64,000 nt of DNA. Origin: Hymenopus coronatus (lineage: Eukaryota > Arthropoda > Insecta > Mantodea > Hymenopodidae). The stretch spans positions 8,858,501 to 8,922,500 of the forward strand of contig CM060887.1 of NCBI GenBank assembly GCA_030762935.1, given 5' to 3'. The position numbers and the translations under genes were made by a program. Within the stretch, counting starts at the first letter, position 1; the number at the start of each line of letters is the position of its first letter. A model generated the notes under the pieces. The model was not told where the DNA came from. It saw only the letters and a program-made list of their open reading frames with translations, and ran no database searches. This document shows, one piece after another, positions 34,332 to 46,090 of the stretch.

Positions 34332-35178
34332 TTTTACTTTCTCTATAAGTAAAATGTACATAGTGTATAGAGAAAGTATTGCACTCCACCAAAAAATTCG
34401 ATACCGAGATTTCACCGGAAATGTATGTTTTAGGGTCCCCTGTATCCAAAAAAAAAGTATTTTCAGAAAAAGGTCCGTGTGTGTGCGTCTGTCTGTGAAC
34501 ACGATAACTCAAAAACGAAAAGTCGGTAAAACACCAAACTTGGTATTCAAGTTTGATATCTTCCAGGGATGCGACACGAAGATTTTGAGAAAAATCCCCC
34601 CACCCCAAACTACCCTTTACATGGAACGTTTTTCGCAAATTTTGATTTCCTAAAAAATGGCTCTAACGATTTTGATTAAAATATCATATATTAAAGATAT
34701 TTACCTGACAAATAAAATGTACACTTTGAATTTTCTGGGAATAGTCTCTGAAGACTACTTTATTCTGGATGAATTTTGCATAACTACTGAACCGTAAGAG
34801 GTGGACAAAAAATGTAGAGCACGTTAAAACATACAATTTATGTTATGTACATTTTTTTCGTGAAGTTGTTCGTTTTTGAGATATTCCTTTTTCTTGGTTT
34901 CAGCTTTGAAAAACATATTTTTCTCATACAGGCAGTTGTCAACTCCTGTCCATACAAACAAAGGAACTTCAGTCACATCAGTCATATAGGAACCAGCTTT
35001 TGGCTTTCACTTTAACCTATGGTACTCCCTTGTTTCGCTTCTACTTAAAATATAGCAAGAAATAAGGCTATTTCTACTAATTTTACTCGATTAGCATGAA
35101 GTAAATAGAAGCATAAGCTTTCTAACAATAATTTGTTACAGAGATATAGAGAAAGTCATGTGAATGGCACACATCAGA
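34332..35178 (-). repeat. PAL1 copy, full length
   Basis: ACTTTCTCTATAAGTAAAAT hairpin to CATGTGAATGGCACACATCA. It is hairpin-to-hairpin with the preceding copy, separated by an AT-rich spacer of about 20 bases. Joined through T5 (35179-35183) to the next reverse copy. Confidence 0.9.
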
Positions 35179-35183
35179 TTTTT

Positions 35184-35325
35184 ACTTTCTCCATACGCAC
35201 TATGTACATAGTGTATAGAGAATGTATTGCACTCCACCAAAAAATTCGATACCGAGATTTCACCGGAAATATATGTTTTAGGGTCACCTGTATCCAAAAA
35301 AAAGTATTTTCAGAAAAAGGTCCTA

Positions 35326-35371
<46 letters not shown>

Positions 35372-36083
35372 TCCGTGTGTCCGTGGTCCGTGTGTCTGTG
35401 AACACGATAACTCAAAAACGAAAAGTGGCTAAAATACCAAAGTTAGTATTTAAGTTTAGTATCTTCCAGGGATGCGACACGAAGATTTTGAAAAAAATCC
35501 CCCACCCCAAACTACCCTTTACATAGAACTTTTTTCGAAAATCTTGATTTCCTAAAAAATGGCTCTAACAATTTTGATTAAAATAATATATATTAAAGAT
35601 ATTTACCTGACCAATAAAATGTATATTTTGAATTTTCTTGGAATAGCCTCTAAAGACTACTTTATTCTGGACGAATTTTGCATAACTTCTAAACCGTAAG
35701 ATATGGACAAAAACTTAAACCACAAAAAATGTAGAGCACATTAAAACACACAATTTATGTTATATACTCTTTTTGTGAAGTTGTTCGTTTTTGAGATATT
35801 CCTTTTTCTTGGTTTCAGCTTTGAAAAACATACTTTTATTCATACAGGAAGTTGTCATCTCCTGTCCATACAAACAAAGGAACATCAGTCACATAGCAAC
35901 CAGCTTTTGGGTTTCACTTTAACCTATGGTACTCCCTTGTTTCTCTCCTACTTAAAATAAAGCAAGAAATAAGACTATTTCTGCTAATATTACTCGATTA
36001 GCATGAAGTAAATAGCAGATAAGCTTACTAACAATTTGTTACAGAGATCTGGAGAAAGTCATGTGAATGGCACACATCAGATT
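35184..36083 (-). repeat. PAL1 copy, full length, tandem with previous
   Basis: ACTTTCTCCATACG to CATGTGAATGGCACACATCA. It shares the rare 'ggcacacatcag' variant with its neighbour, which suggests the two are close relatives. Confidence 0.92.
35331..35369. repeat. (GT)n microsatellite inside PAL1
   Basis: About 19 GT units. A second CCGTGTGTCCGTG run follows it. Confidence 0.95.
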
Positions 36084-36087
36084 TTTT

Positions 36088-37067
36088 TCTATCTTTTTCT
36101 AAGTACTTATTGAACGCCTCTCGTGTGTATGTGTGTGTGTGTATATATATATAATTTTACTCTGACTACATTGTTATTAATACACAAAACATTGATAAGT
36201 ATACAAAATTTAATTAAAATTGGACACATTTTAATTGAATAATTTGTTTATAAGTTTTTAATGTGTAAATGTATCGCAAATATCAAAATGTTCCATGTGC
36301 CTCACCAGTAGACCTTGGTCCCGAGTCAGAAATTGCCAGATTGAGGTTCGGTCACACAGAGTATAACTATGACCTGATGGAGTGGCCGTGCTCTCTACAG
36401 CCTGTTTCGTAACGTGTTACACTATCTATCATTGCTCACTGCCTAGCCTCATTCAGTTCCTGCTAGTAGATAAACCAGTAAACGGTGAAATAGAGCGTAG
36501 ATTAAGAGATGTCGAAAATACGAAAGGGTAGGCGTTCTACACTGAAAAACTTGTGGATGATTCAAACATATTTTGAGTGACAGGATGGGAGCCTTTTCTT
36601 TCGATACAGTGATTTGTAATTCTCTGCAATTCCTTCTGAGTGGGACTGATTGATTTATGTTCAGTGTCCTTTTAAAGCTCTGCACAGTATCCTGAATTTT
36701 TTGTGTCAAACTTTATACCATTATTTTTAAAAGTACAAGCCGTTTTATTTACTAGTCATGTTATGAAACAATAGTTTTATTGTGTTACCTTATGAATTAG
36801 AAGGATGCATGTAATGTCAATACATGTAATGAGCTACTTTTGGAACAGATTATGCCTCAACGTGTGCATGTTTACACTACAAACTCCTCCCCACTAACCC
36901 TCTCTTTATACCGCTGACTGTTCTGTGTGCGTTTTGAAGCCCAAAATCCAACTCTAGTCATGATTGTTGGTTCCAATTGTATGAAACAATATTTTAATTA
37001 AATATAATGTGCGAATTAGATTTGTTTTCAAATTCACAAGAGTTTTTAATTCTTAAAATTAATACAT
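36088..37067. other. Unique DNA, unassigned
   Basis: Contains (GT)n-(AT)n at 36122-36151. No coding similarity is recognised; the 86-codon minus frame at 36449-36709 is unsupported. Confidence 0.4.
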
Positions 37068-37160
37068 TTTTTACTCTCTTTACCAAGTACTATGCAATAA
37101 TTAGTAGACATAGAAGATATTGCATTCCACCCAGAATTTTGATAACGAGATTTCAAGCCA
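37068..37160 (-). repeat. PAL1 hairpin-end fragment
   Basis: Decayed ACTCTCTTTACCAAGTACTA hairpin plus 'gatattgcattccaccc'. Cut by a plus copy. Confidence 0.7.
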
Positions 37161-37167
37161 AAACATA

Positions 37168-38018
37168 GCTTCAAAAAATCAGATGTGTTGCATTCACATG
37201 ACCTTCTCTACATCTCTGCAACAAATGATTGTTAAAAAGCTCATTCTTCTATGTACTTAATGCTAATCGAGAAAAAAATTAGCAGAAACAGTCTTATTAC
37301 TGGCTTCCTTGTAAAGGAGCACTATAGGTTAAAGTGACAGTCAAAAGCTGGTTTGCTATGTGATTGGAGTTCCTTTGTATGGACAGGAGTTGACAAATTC
37401 CTGAATGAGAAAAGTATTTTAAAACTGAAACCAAAAACAAGGAATATCTAAAAAATGATAAACTCCACGAAAAAATGTATATAACATAAATTGTGTGTTC
37501 TAATGTGCTCTACATTTTTTGGGGGTAAGTTTTTGTCCATCTATTACGGTTTAGCAGTTATGTAAAATTCCGTAAAATTGATCCAGAATAAAGTAGTCTT
37601 CAAAGGCTATTCCCAAAAAATTCATTTTATACATTTTATTTGTCAGGTAAATATTTTTAATATACGATATTTTAATGTCAATCGTTGGCCATTTTTAAGA
37701 AAATCAAAGTTTTCGGAAAAAGTTCCATGTAAAGGGTAGTTGGGTGTGGGGCGATTGTCTTGAAAATCTTCGTGTCGCATCCTTGGAATATAAACTTAAA
37801 TACCAAGTTTGGTATTGAACGGTCTTATCGTTTTTGAGCTATGCTGTCCAAAGACAGGCGCACACACACGGAGCTTTTTGTATTTTTTTTTTTTTTTTTT
37901 TTTGGATTCAGGGGGACCCAAAACTTGTATTTCCGGTGAAATCTCGATATGGAATTTTTGGGTGCAATACTATACTTTCTCTATACACTATGTACATAGT
38001 ACGTGTAGAGAAAGTGAC
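37168..38018 (+). repeat. PAL1 copy, full length
   Basis: TCAGATGTGTTGCATTCACA to GTGTAGAGAAAGT, with a T24 run at 37880-37903 in place of the usual short T stretch before 'ggattcag'. Confidence 0.92.
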
Positions 38019-38478
38019 ATAAATTGTGTGTTTTAATAACATCTACAGTTTTTATGTAGTAAGTTTTTGTGTATCTCTTACGGTTTGCCAGTTATACAAA
38101 AATCGTCTAGAATGAAGAGGTCTTTAGAAGATAGTCCCTGAAAATTCAAGATATACTTTTGTTTTTCTGTAAATATCTTAAATATAACAGATTTTAATCA
38201 AAATTGTTGGACCCATTTTTGAGAAGATTAAAATTTTCGAAATGTTTTTTCATGTTAAGGGTATTTAAGGCTGGGGGGATTTTCTTTAAAAGCTTCATGT
38301 TGCATCCTTGGAAGATACAAAACTTAAATACTAAGTTTGGTACTTATCGAACTTTTCGTTTTTGAGCTATGTTGTCAGGAGACAATTTTTTTTGGCCTCA
38401 GGGGACGTTAAAATATATATTTGCGGTGAAATCTCGGTGTCTCTATACACTATGCACATATTACCTGCAGAGAAAGTA
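38019..38478 (+). repeat. PAL1 right half
   Basis: Starts in mid-element at 'gacataaattgtgtgttttaa' and ends with CTGCAGAGAAAGT. It abuts the hairpin of the preceding copy. Confidence 0.83.
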
Positions 38479-39423
38479 AAGAAGGTTATTTTTTGATTAT
38501 ACCTAACCCTTAATGTATAGTCAAGGAACCTTGGTCTTCCAGTTTGCACAACTTGAAGAATATCCAGTTTTTTTTTTTTGTGTCAATGATAATTAATGTC
38601 CTTCTTCTCCATCGTATTCTAAAGGTTAATGAAAAATAAATAAAACGCCCTGATGTAGGTGTGAACACTTCCAATATTATATGTACGGTGAAAACCTACG
38701 CTTCTATTGTTTCACTAAACTGTAAATAATATATTAAATAACAACCCAAGATTTATATTGAAATCTTTTGTTTTCAGTTCTCGTATATCATCGACTGTTA
38801 CTATATTATATAGTGTAACATTTATTTAATTTAGTTGTATAAAATTACTTTTTTCTATTGAAATGAAGAGTCCAAAAAGGTTTCTCACATTTTTTTCCCC
38901 AACCCGGAATAGACCGCGACACGCTTGAGTGGAAGCTGTGCCGCAATCGCCCGTCATTTGTTCTCGGCAGGTGGAACTCCACCTACCGGCGACCTCGACC
39001 CAGCCCATTTCGGTGAAACGTTACGAAAATTTTAATTGCAGGTTCCTCAACTAAACTGACTGTCTTTTTATATAATGATAGGTTATGTATACACATTTAA
39101 AACTATATACTCATTCATAGATCTATGTGAAGGACTAAAAAATACCTGGTTCATCCAGAAAGTAACCAACGATTTGGCATAACTGAATAATAGATTAGAT
39201 TAGAAAGCATTCTGTAGGTTCGTATAGGCCAGGAAGCAACTGAACATAGAACTTGTCAAGGAATAGACATGTATGTTTATATACTGAAAAAAAAACAATG
39301 TATAAAGCTCTAGTGCTAAAAGCACGGGTTACAAAAACAACAGAATAGACATATATTCAAATCATTTGTTTTAAGGCCTGTACGCCACTGCACTATGCTT
39401 AATGTGCTCCATAAAAGCATATG
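38479..39423. other. Mostly unique DNA with one transposon-end fragment
   Basis: No gene recognised. At 39148-39195, GGTTCATCCAGAAAGTAACC and following bases match ends found at 41640-41735 and 52206-52274, apparently an outer end of a mariner-like element. Confidence 0.45.
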
Positions 39424-40280
39424 TTCTTACTTTCTCTATACGTACTATGTACATAGTGTATAGAGAAGGTATTCTATAGCACCCAAAATTTCGATACCGA
39501 GATTTCACCGGAAACGTTTTGAGACCCCCTGAATCCAAAAAAAAAAAAACAATTTTTAGAAAATTGTCAGTGTATGTGTCTGTCTGTCCGTCCGTGTGTG
39601 CCTGTGTGTGTGTGTTTGTGGGCAACATAGCTCAACAATGAAAAGACCATTAAAAACCAAACTTGGTATTTAAGTTTTGGTATCTTCCAACGATACCAAG
39701 ATTTTCAAGAAAATCCCCCCACCCCAAACTAACCTTTACATGGATCTTTTTTCGGAAATGTTAACGATCTTGAATAAAATCTCATATATTAAAGATATTT
39801 ACTTGACAAATAAAATGTATATCATGAATTTTCTGGGAATAGCTCTGAAGACTACTTTATTCTGGATGAATTTAAGAGATTTTTGCATAACTGCTAAACC
39901 GTAAGAGATGGACAAAAACTTACCACACATAAAATGTAGATCACATTAAAACACAAAATTTATGTTATATACGTTTTTCGTGGAGTTGATCGTTTTTAAG
40001 ATATTCTTTGTTAGTAGTTTCCACTTTGAAAATCTTTTCTCATACAGGGAGTTGTCAACACAAACAAATGAACTACAGTCGCATAGCAACCAGCTTTTGA
40101 CTATCACTTTTACTACGGTACTCCCTTATTTCGCTTCTAGTAAGTAGAAGCGAAATAAGGGAGACTATTAATAAGACTATTTCTGCTATTTTTTTCTCGA
40201 TTAGCATAAAGTAAATAGAAGCATTAGCTTTTTTACAATAATTCACAATGTGAATGGAACACATCAGATTCTTTTTTGGC
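39424..40280 (-). repeat. PAL1 copy, near full length
   Basis: ACTTTCTCTATACG to AATGTGAATGGAACACATCA. A perfect hairpin was created inside it at 40121-40163. Confidence 0.9.
40121..40163. repeat. Perfect 19 bp inverted repeat
   Basis: CTCCCTTATTTCGCTTCTA and its exact reverse complement are separated by GTAAG. Sister PAL1 copies have only one arm, followed by 'cttacaaggaagcaag', so this copy gained an inverted duplication of its own sequence. Confidence 0.97.
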
Positions 40281-40283
40281 ATG

Positions 40284-40320
40284 CACATAAAAACAAAGAA
40301 TATCAAAAATCAGTGTTAAA

Positions 40321-40359
<39 letters not shown>

Positions 40360-41339
40360 TAATTTCATTATACGTAACACTGATGTAATGTCAGATGATA
40401 GTTTTGTAATTATCGACATAATATTTACTACTAGTAATTATATAAAACTAAAATATGATTATTGTATTAAGTGCTCTTCATAAATTGCAACAAATTACAT
40501 ATTTACAAATATATTACAGAATTTCCAATACAAAAATTATGTACAATTATGTACTAGATTGTAAAATATCAAAACATCAGGCTTTACAGACCTTTTGTCA
40601 TTGCTAAATACTAAAAAATTCATTTGACACATTCGTGCAAGTCAAAATATTCATCAGTTTAATTTGAATATAAAACACACACACTAATATGCAATAAATG
40701 CAATACATTGTAATATTTATAAATACAATGATTATTAACGGTATTGTCAGACAGATTTGTCACTTAAATATTCATCTACAGAGTAAAATGTTTATTGCAA
40801 AGGTACTCCTTAAGAGAGGCCTTAAAAGCCCTGAAATTCCCAACATTTTCTTTGAGATTACTGGGGAGAGCATTAAATATCTTGATTGTTTAATAATATA
40901 TTCTTTTCTGAAAACATCGAAGATTGGCATTGAGACAATGAATATATCCCTTTTGTCTAGGAAGTTATCAACACAAAACTTTATTTACGAGGTTATTCAT
41001 TTCTTACATTAATTTCTTTCCTTCCTTTGAAGTTTTAAAAGTAACACTTAATTTTAGTTAACAAGACCAATGTTTTATTATTAAACTATTAAAACATTTA
41101 ATGTTAATAATATTTTATTTTATATTTTTTGTGGTTTATGAGTATTCTCCTCAAAACGTAAACACTTATTTACCTTACACTATTTCTCTATTCTGTCAAA
41201 ACATTTATTGTCACGTGGTACCACTTTTCAATTCTGATGTTACTCTTTTCTACCACCAAAAACTTATTCGTTTTTTTTGAATGTACAAAACTTCGACCAA
41301 TCGAATTTTATAGTCAAATAACGCAAGTGTATAGTGATA
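40284..41339. other. AT-rich unique DNA
   Basis: (AT)16 lies at 40323-40354. At 40957-40995, 'aagttatcaacacaaaacttta' matches the inner part of the mariner-like end sequence seen elsewhere. No gene recognised. Confidence 0.4.
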
Positions 41340-41745
41340 ATGCAATGGGCGAGTCTTCAGTGAGGAAATGGGACATAATTTACGAGTAATCAAGGAAGAA
41401 CATAACAGTGTGTACGATAAAGACCAGAGTGGAAGTTCATCAATTGTTATGAAGAAATTGAAAGCAAATGTTGATGAATGAATTCAGAAAATAACATGAC
41501 TTTTTGGGTAGAAAAGATTTCGCAACCAATATCTTGGCTCATATTTTTAGCGGTGGAAGGGTATAACACAGGCATTCAAGCACAGGTACCACGTGACAAT
41601 AAATACCTTGATAGCAATGACGATTACGTTGAGAAATAGAGTAAGGTAGTGTAACTTTGTAAATAAAGTTTTGTGTTGATATTTTCTGTTATTGTTTAGT
41701 AATGTCAAAACAATGGTTACTTTTTGGATCCCTCTCGTAAAATAT
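41340..41745 (+). pseudogene. mariner-like remnant
   Basis: Short plus-strand frames read MGESSVRKWD, and in another frame VYDKDQSGSSSIV followed by LKANVDE. These recall the helix-turn-helix segment with 'VHDxxRSGRPSVV' of mariner transposases. At 41640-41735, on the minus strand, comes GAGGGATCCAAAAAGTAACC followed by 'atcaacacaaaactttattt', a shared end sequence. This is heavily decayed and the assignment is tentative. Confidence 0.45.
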
Positions 41746-41779
41746 TTCCAGATTACTAAATAGAAATGCAAACTAAGAA

Positions 41780-42010
41780 AAGTCTGATTTTTTCCTTTAA
41801 AATTATTTCCTTTACTTATTCTACAACTTACTATTCCTATAAAATAATATTCATGCAAATCGAGATAAGCATTAGCAAAACATTATTACTTATTTCTTCA
41901 TATGTAAAAAGGAAATAAGGAAATACATAAGGCTAAAGAGATAGTCAAATATTTTAAGAACTCATCTCTATGTGATGGTCTCGAAATTCAGTTGTTTTGC
42001 ATGACCATGA
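41780..42010 (+). repeat. PAL1 outer part, very divergent
   Basis: 'tgcaaatcgagataagcattag', 'ggaaataaggaaatacataagg' and 'agatagtcaaatattttaagaa' keep subfamily B order. Confidence 0.6.
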
Positions 42011-42234
42011 GGGAAAAAAAAAAGAATTATTTGCATTTCTTATGTATGAGATGAGTGCAATAACCTCAAATAAAATAACGTTTACTTGTATTTCATGTAT
42101 TAGTTATTAGAAGCTGAAATAAAATAATTGTTCGCTATTTCTGTTGTTGCTATCGATATTAGTACATTGGGTGTAGACACGGTCGGCCATATCATAATTC
42201 AGGAGGCAATGAAAAAAGGAAGAACAAAAACAAA

Positions 42235-42985
42235 AAACTGATGTGTTCCATTCACATGACTTTCTCTACATCTCTGTAACAAAGTATTGTTAAAAAGCTC
42301 ATACTTTTATTTACTTCATGCTAATCGAGAAAAAATTAGTAGAAATAGTCTTATTACTTGCTTCCTTGTAAGTAGAAGCGAAATAAGGGAGTAGCATAGG
42401 TTAAGTGATAGTTAAAAGTTGGTTGCTATGTGACTGATGTTCCTTTGTTTGTATGGACAGGAGTTGACACATTCCTGTAGGGAGAAAAGTATAACTTTTT
42501 CAAAGCTGAAACCAAAAACAAGGAATATCTAAGAACGACCAAGTCCACGAAAAAAATGTATATAACATAAGTTGTGTGTTTTTTTCGTGTTCTACATTTT
42601 TTGTGTTAAGTTTTTGTCTATCTCTTACGGTTTAGCAGTTACATAAAGTATCATCAGAATAAGGTAGTCTTCAGAGGCTATTCCTAGAAAATTCGAGGTA
42701 TACATGTTATTTGTCAGGGAAATATCTTTAATGTACGATATTTTAATCAAAATCGTTGGAGCAATTTTTAAGAAAATACAAATTTTCGAAAAAAAGTTCC
42801 ATATAAAGGGTAGTTGGGGTTGGGGAGATTTTCCTGAAAATCTTCGTATGATATCCTTGGAAGATAACAAACTTAAATACCAAGTTTGGTATTCAACGGT
42901 CTGTTCGTTTTTGGGTTATGCTGTCGACACACACACGCATACATACGGACTTTTTTCTGAAAATGCTTTTTGTGGGTTGACTCTG
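42235..42985 (+). repeat. PAL1 copy, hairpin missing
   Basis: Intact from CTGATGTGTTCCATTCACATG to 'tctgaaaatgctttttgtgg'. Confidence 0.88.
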
Positions 42986-43029
42986 GTCGCTTCGGTCGAC
43001 AAGGTGAAACACTGGTGGTAACGTATGAC

Positions 43030-43240
43030 AATCGCTTAGCGACATCTTTTAAAATATTTTAGTATTGTTTTATCCTAGTGTGTTCCCTTATTTCTCTTCT
43101 ACTTTTAAGGAATTAGTACATTCTGTTAACGCTTATCTCGATTAGCATTGTGTAGAAAGAAGAGTAATCCTTTGTAAGAAGTGTGTTTGTGGAACACCTA
43201 GAGAAAGTCATGTATGTGTAATATATCAGATTATTTGGCT
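43030..43240 (-). repeat. PAL1 outer-end fragment, subfamily B
   Basis: 'atcctagtgtgttcccttattt' to a decayed GTCATGTATGTGTAATATAT. Confidence 0.68.
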
Positions 43241-43241
43241 A

Positions 43242-43635
43242 TCTCTTAGGGTTTACCAGTTCTATAAAAGTCAACGAGAATGAAGAGGTCTTCAGAGGCT
43301 GTTCCCAGAAAATTCAAGATATACATTTGTCATAAGATTATTTTAAACGTAGATAAGGTATTTTAATTAAAATATTTAGAACATTTTTAAGAAAATCAAA
43401 ATTTCCGGAAAATTCTCCATGTAAAGGATAGTTAGTGGTGGAGGAATTTTCCTGATAGAGGATTTTTCCACAAACACGAAGAATTTTTCTGAAACTTTTT
43501 TTTGGAAGGAGAGGGGGAATCCAGGGACCCTTAAGTATGTATTTGCGTAGAAATGCCAGTGTCGATTTTTAGGCGGAATACAATACTTTTTCTATCTACT
43601 ACGTACATTGTACATTCGGCTAGAGAAAGTAAAAA
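43242..43635 (+). repeat. PAL1 right half, subfamily B
   Basis: 'ctatctcttagggtttacc' to TTCGGCTAGAGAAAGT, the GGCTAG hairpin variant. No GT run. Confidence 0.78.
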
Positions 43636-44226
43636 GGATATAATTTTAGATTGTTTACTTTTTTCATTTTTTTACTTATATAAGGCTCTATGTATAAATA
43701 TAAATGTTTAGTTCATACTTTTCCTGGATTGTATAGTTTACAAAGTGATACCCATGATTTATCATCTTGCTGAGCTCCGAGCTCATCCTTCGTCAACTTT
43801 ATTCTGCTGTCTTCAGGATATGGACATTTATCACATGGCTTGCATAATTCATGTAGAGACATTCAATGTCCTCAAGAAAAAATGTAAAGAAAACTTGAAT
43901 AAAATTAAAACGTAATTCATAAAATACTGAAGTTTGTCAGAAACAATATAAATCTGTTGGTCAAAACTGCCCCCGGCTCTTACCTTTGATACGGGACTAA
44001 GAGCGTAAGATTGGTGATATTTTCATATTAAACGTGCAACAGGTTGCCCACTAGATCACCTATAATTATACAGAGATCGTCTCAAAAACAGGAATCACTC
44101 AATCGCCCAGGTCACGTCTTGTAATAGCTTCAGATCAGCTGCTCGCAAAATTCACGTTTGGAACGAGCGAATCGCCAGTTTGTCAGCTTTTCTACTAGCA
44201 GACTCTCTGAGCACTCTTTAAAAAAA
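43636..44226. other. Unique DNA, unassigned
   Basis: No repeats or coding similarity recognised. Confidence 0.4.
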
Positions 44227-44895
44227 TATGCTGTATTCCATTCACATGGCTTTCTCTACATCTGTATAACAAATTATTGTTAAAAAATCAGATAAACATT
44301 AGCAGAAACGGTCTTATTACTTAGTTCCTTATAAGTAGGAGGGAAATAAGGGAATACACTAGGCTAAACTGACAGTCACATCTACTGTATTCCATTCACA
44401 AGGCTTTCTCTACATCTGTATAACAAATTATTGTTAAAAAATCAGATAAACATTAGCAGAAACGGTCTTATTACTTAGTTCCTTATAAGTAGAAGGGAAA
44501 TAAGGGAATACACTAGGCTAAACTGACAGTCACATCTACTGTATTCCATTCACATGACTTTCTCTACATCTGTATAACAAATTATTGTTAAAAAATCAGA
44601 TAAACATTAGCAGAAACGGTCTTACTACTTAGTTCCTTATAAGTAGAAGGGAAATAAGGGAATACACTAGGCTAAACTGACAGTCACATCTACTGTATTC
44701 CATTCACATGACTTTCTCTACATCTGTATAACAAATTATTGTTAAAAAATCAGATAAACATTAGCAGAAACGGTCTTATTACTTAGTTCCTTATAAGTAG
44801 GAGGGAAATAAGGGAATACACTAGGCTAAACTGACAGTCACTTCTACTGTATTCCATTCACATGACTTTCTCTACTTCTGTATAACAAATTATTG
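44227..44895 (+). repeat. 154 bp tandem array derived from a PAL1 end
   Basis: Four full units start at 44227, 44381, 44535 and 44689, with a partial fifth from 44843. Each unit runs from TGTATTCCATTCACATGACT to 'ggctaaactgacagtcac', the outer ~150 bases of PAL1 subfamily B. Units differ at only a few positions, so the array is recent. Confidence 0.95.
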
Positions 44896-44907
44896 TTAAA
44901 AAACTTA

Positions 44908-45139
44908 GCGGAGGACGATGGATTTTTTTCGGCTGTAAAAATCCTTAGCATGGCTTCCTTCGGAAGGGAAGTAAAGCCGTTGGTCCCGTGTCGTAGATTT
45001 ACACGTAAAAGAACCTCAAGCCTGATAGAGAAGCATCTGAGCAAAATTAAACGGCCTTTCACGCCCAATATAGAATGGGACGCCGAGAACCACGTCAGTT
45101 AAAGAGCGTCCATAAATAGCACGCCATTTACATTTTTTT
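44908..45139 (+). mobile_element. SINE-A copy, 5' truncated, with target duplication
   Basis: GCGGAGGACGATGGATTTTT through 'aaagccgttggtcccgtgtc', 'cctcaagcctgatagag' and 'tttcacgcccaatatagaatg', to GAGCGTCCATAAATAGCACG and a T run. TTAAAAAACTTA occurs exactly at 44896-44907 and again at 45138-45149, a 12-base target-site duplication typical of LINE-mediated retroposition. The tRNA-like head is missing, so the copy is truncated at the B-box edge. Confidence 0.9.
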
Positions 45140-45149
45140 AAAAAACTTA

Positions 45150-46000
45150 CTTCTGCTGCATTCCATTCACATGACTTTCTCTACATCTGTATAACAAATT
45201 ATTGTTAAAAAGCTTATACTTCTATCTACTTCATGCTAATCGAGATAAACTTAGCAGAAATGGTCTTATTACTTGGTTCATTTTAGTTAGAAGGCAAATA
45301 AGGGAATACATTAAGCTACGACAGTCAAATGTTTTAAAATGTGGTTGCTATGGGATTGAAATCCGTTTCGTTGCTTGGGCAGGAGCTGACAAGTTCCCTC
45401 TTGAGCAAAGCGTTTTAAAACAATTCAATAACAAGGAATACCTCGAAAACAGCCAACTCCAGGAGAACAATGTATATGACTTAAATTGTGTGTTTTATCG
45501 TGATCTACATGTTTTATGTAGTAAGGTTTTGTCTATCTCTTACGGTTATAATTTATACAAAATTCATTAAAAATCTTCTAGAAATAGAGGTCTTGATAGG
45601 CTATTCCCACAAAATTCAAGATATACATTTAATTTGGAATGTAAATATCTTAAATATAAAAGATTTTAATACAAATCGTTAGAGCCATTTTTTAGAAAAT
45701 CAAAATTTTCGAAATGTTTTCTATGTAAAGGGTGGTTTGAAGCGGGGGATTTTCTTGAAACTTTTCGTGTCGCATCCTTGGAAGATAGTGAACATAAATA
45801 CCAAGTTTGGTGTTTTACGGTCTTTTCGTTTTTGACCTATGCTGTCCACAGACACATACACACACGGATCTTTTTCTAAGAATGCTTCTTTTGGATTCAG
45901 GTGCACCCAAAACATATTTCTGGTGAAATCTCGGTATGGAATTTTTGAGAGCAATACATACCTTCTCTATACGTATGTACATAGTAAATGTAGGGAAAGG
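45150..46000 (+). repeat. PAL1 copy, subfamily B, full length
   Basis: CTGCATTCCATTCACATGACT to AATGTAGGGAAAGG. It is probably the parent element of the adjoining 154 bp array, whose last unit was split from it by the SINE-A insertion. Confidence 0.88.
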
Positions 46001-46002
46001 AA

Positions 46003-46090
46003 GAATCTGATGTGTTGCATTTACACGACTTCCTCTACCTATTCTTTAAGGCTCTTACAAAAGATTCTTCTTCTTTCTACTTCATGACAA
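46003..46090 (+). repeat. PAL1 outer-end fragment
   Basis: TCTGATGTGTTGCATTTACA followed by about 65 bases, joined to a reverse copy. Confidence 0.75.

Noticed and set aside
33961..34653. Overlapping frames of 219 and 225 codons on opposite strands with almost the same sequence
   Set aside because: They result from the inverted PAL1 pair. The recurrent peptide SGEISVSxFWVECNT appears wherever PAL1 occurs, in broken frames, with no conserved start or domain.
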